From: Methylobacterium sp.
Lineage (GTDB): Bacteria > Pseudomonadota > Alphaproteobacteria > Rhizobiales > Beijerinckiaceae
Assembly: GCA_021154065.1 (NCBI GenBank)
Contig: JAJKJG010000389.1
Span: forward strand, 1-6,778
Reading direction: 5' to 3'
DNA: 6,778 nt
Below, piece by piece: positions 5,870-6,778 of this stretch. How positions within the stretch are numbered: position 1 is the stretch's first letter; every line of letters begins with the position of its first letter. Below the pieces are notes generated by a model. That model saw nothing but the letters and a program-made list of their open reading frames with translations. It was not told where the DNA came from and did no database searches. The translations under genes were made by a program, and so were the position numbers.

Positions 5870-6778
5870 CTAGAACGCCCGCGCCTCCATGCCTTCGACG
5901 TAGCGCTTGAGGTACTGGCCGACGAAATCGTGGCCGACGAAGCGCTGGTAGGCATCGGCGAGGCGGCGCGTCACCGGTCCCCAGACCTGGCCGTCGGGGC
6001 CGACCTGCACCCCGTTCACCTTCGAGACCGGGCAGATGCAGAGCGAGGTCGAGGTCAGGAACACCTCCTCGGCGTTGTAGGCGTCGTAGAGGTCGATGTC
6101 GGCCTCGCGCACGCTCATGCCGGCCTCCTCGGCGAGGTCGATCACCGTCTGGCGGCTGACGCCGGGGAGCACGAACTTCTCCCGTGGGGTGAGGATCTCG
6201 CCGTCCATCACCGTGAAGATGTTCGAGCCCATGCCCTCGCAGAGGTTGCCGTTGACGTCGAGCAGCACCGCCCAGGCCTCGGGGTCGAGCGACTGCACCT
6301 CCTGGTTCGCGACGACGAGGTTGAGGTAGTTGTGGGTCTTCGCCCGCGGGGTGAGCGAATCCGGCGGCACGCGGCGGTGCGACGGCACGACGACGCGGAT
6401 GCCCTCGCGGAAGAGCTTCGCCCGCTGCACGAGCGGCAGCGGTGCGCATTCGAGCACGATGTTCGGCCCGTGATGATCGAGGTTGTCGCCCGGCACCTCC
6501 TTGACGCCGCGGCTGATGCGCTGCCCGACCCAGTAGTCGTCGTCGGGGCCGAGGAGATGGCGGTTCCTCTCGAACAGCTCCTCGGTGAGCTCGCCCATGC
6601 GCTGCGGGCTGAAGCCCGGGTCGATGCGCAGGTATTTGAGCGAGCGGTACAGCCGCTCGACATGCTCCTTCACCTTAAACAGCCGGTGGCCGAAGCTGCG
6701 GGTCATGTCGAAGCAGCCGTCGCCATAGACCCAGCTCGTGTCGCGGAACGGGATGCGCACCTCGCGCTCCGGCATGAA
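5870..6778 (-). CDS. Class IV PLP-dependent aminotransferase (branched-chain/D-amino acid type), N-terminus off the window
   Basis: Cytoplasmic fold-type IV aminotransferase; 302 codons are visible. Counting from the ATG at 6775 as residue 1, RIPFRDTSWVYGDGCFD (7-23) is the conserved N-terminal motif. K146 in RAKTHNYLN is the expected PLP-binding lysine. E180 in CEGMGSNIF, followed by EILTP (193-197) and LPGVSR (203-208), matches the class IV signature except for Met182 where a small residue is usual. TSTSLCICPV (241-250) is the phosphate-binding region. The frame stays open through 6778 (a Phe codon precedes the ATG). Family members have about 10 residues before this motif, so the true start is probably outside and the Met at 6775 internal. 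Stop is TAG at 5870-5872. It could feed on the product of the downstream importer and peptidase, but the 130-base gap leaves co-transcription open. Branched-chain versus D-amino acid specificity cannot be told from sequence alone. Confidence 0.92.
   Translation of the reverse strand, partial: FMPEREVRIPFRDTSWVYGDGCFDMTRSFGHRLFKVKEHVERLYRSLKYLRIDPGFSPQRMGELTEELFERNRHLLGPDDDYWVGQRISRGVKEVPGDNLDHHGPNIVLECAPLPLVQRAKLFREGIRVVVPSHRRVPPDSLTPRAKTHNYLNLVVANQEVQSLDPEAWAVLLDVNGNLCEGMGSNIFTVMDGEILTPREKFVLPGVSRQTVIDLAEEAGMSVREADIDLYDAYNAEEVFLTSTSLCICPVSKVNGVQVGPDGQVWGPVTRRLADAYQRFVGHDFVGQYLKRYVEGMEARAF

Noticed and set aside
5733..6449. Minus-strand open frame of 238 codons overlapping the aminotransferase gene
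   Set aside because: It is a different frame of the same strand, Arg/Pro/Gly-rich with no family features, while the aminotransferase frame carries the class IV signature.

Overview
The window comes from a high-GC alphaproteobacterium. Hyphomicrobiales (Rhizobiales) is the best guess, because the base composition, the gene families and above all two palindromic intergenic repeats (1151-1250 and 4751-4886) look like repeats scattered through genomes of that order. I cannot place the genus. No rRNA, tRNA, CRISPR array, phage gene, transposase or integrase is visible.

Layout: on the + strand, 1-129 is the 3' end of a LivH-type branched-chain amino acid ABC permease, followed with a 4-base overlap by a complete LivM-type permease (126-1157). 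This group ends at 1157, so any cognate ATPases and binding protein lie upstream of the window or elsewhere. A repeat with two palindromes fills the 96-base gap to the convergent minus-strand group.

The minus-strand genes, in transcription order from the right edge, are: a class IV PLP aminotransferase (partial at its N-terminus, 6778-5870), a periplasmic amino acid-binding protein (5739-4912), a large REP-pair-like inverted repeat (4886-4751), permease 1 (4732-3980), permease 2 (3983-3147), an amino acid ABC ATPase (3147-2392) and an M20 metallopeptidase of the carboxypeptidase G2 type (2384-1254). From permease 1 to the peptidase the genes overlap or lie within 7 bases of one another, so they are very probably one translationally coupled operon.

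Read together, the minus-strand genes look like an uptake-and-use module. The binding protein, two permeases and ATPase form a complete polar amino acid (PAAT/HAAT-3 type) importer. A cytoplasmic M20 hydrolase with a full two-zinc site could cleave the imported compound, and a PLP aminotransferase could deaminate or interconvert the released amino acid. The substrate cannot be read from the sequence. The M20 enzyme's resemblance to carboxypeptidase G2 suggests an N-acyl or peptidyl amino acid, possibly glutamate-linked. The genes are of known families. The most interesting non-coding structure is the long hairpin between the binding protein and the permeases, which covers possible permease start codons.
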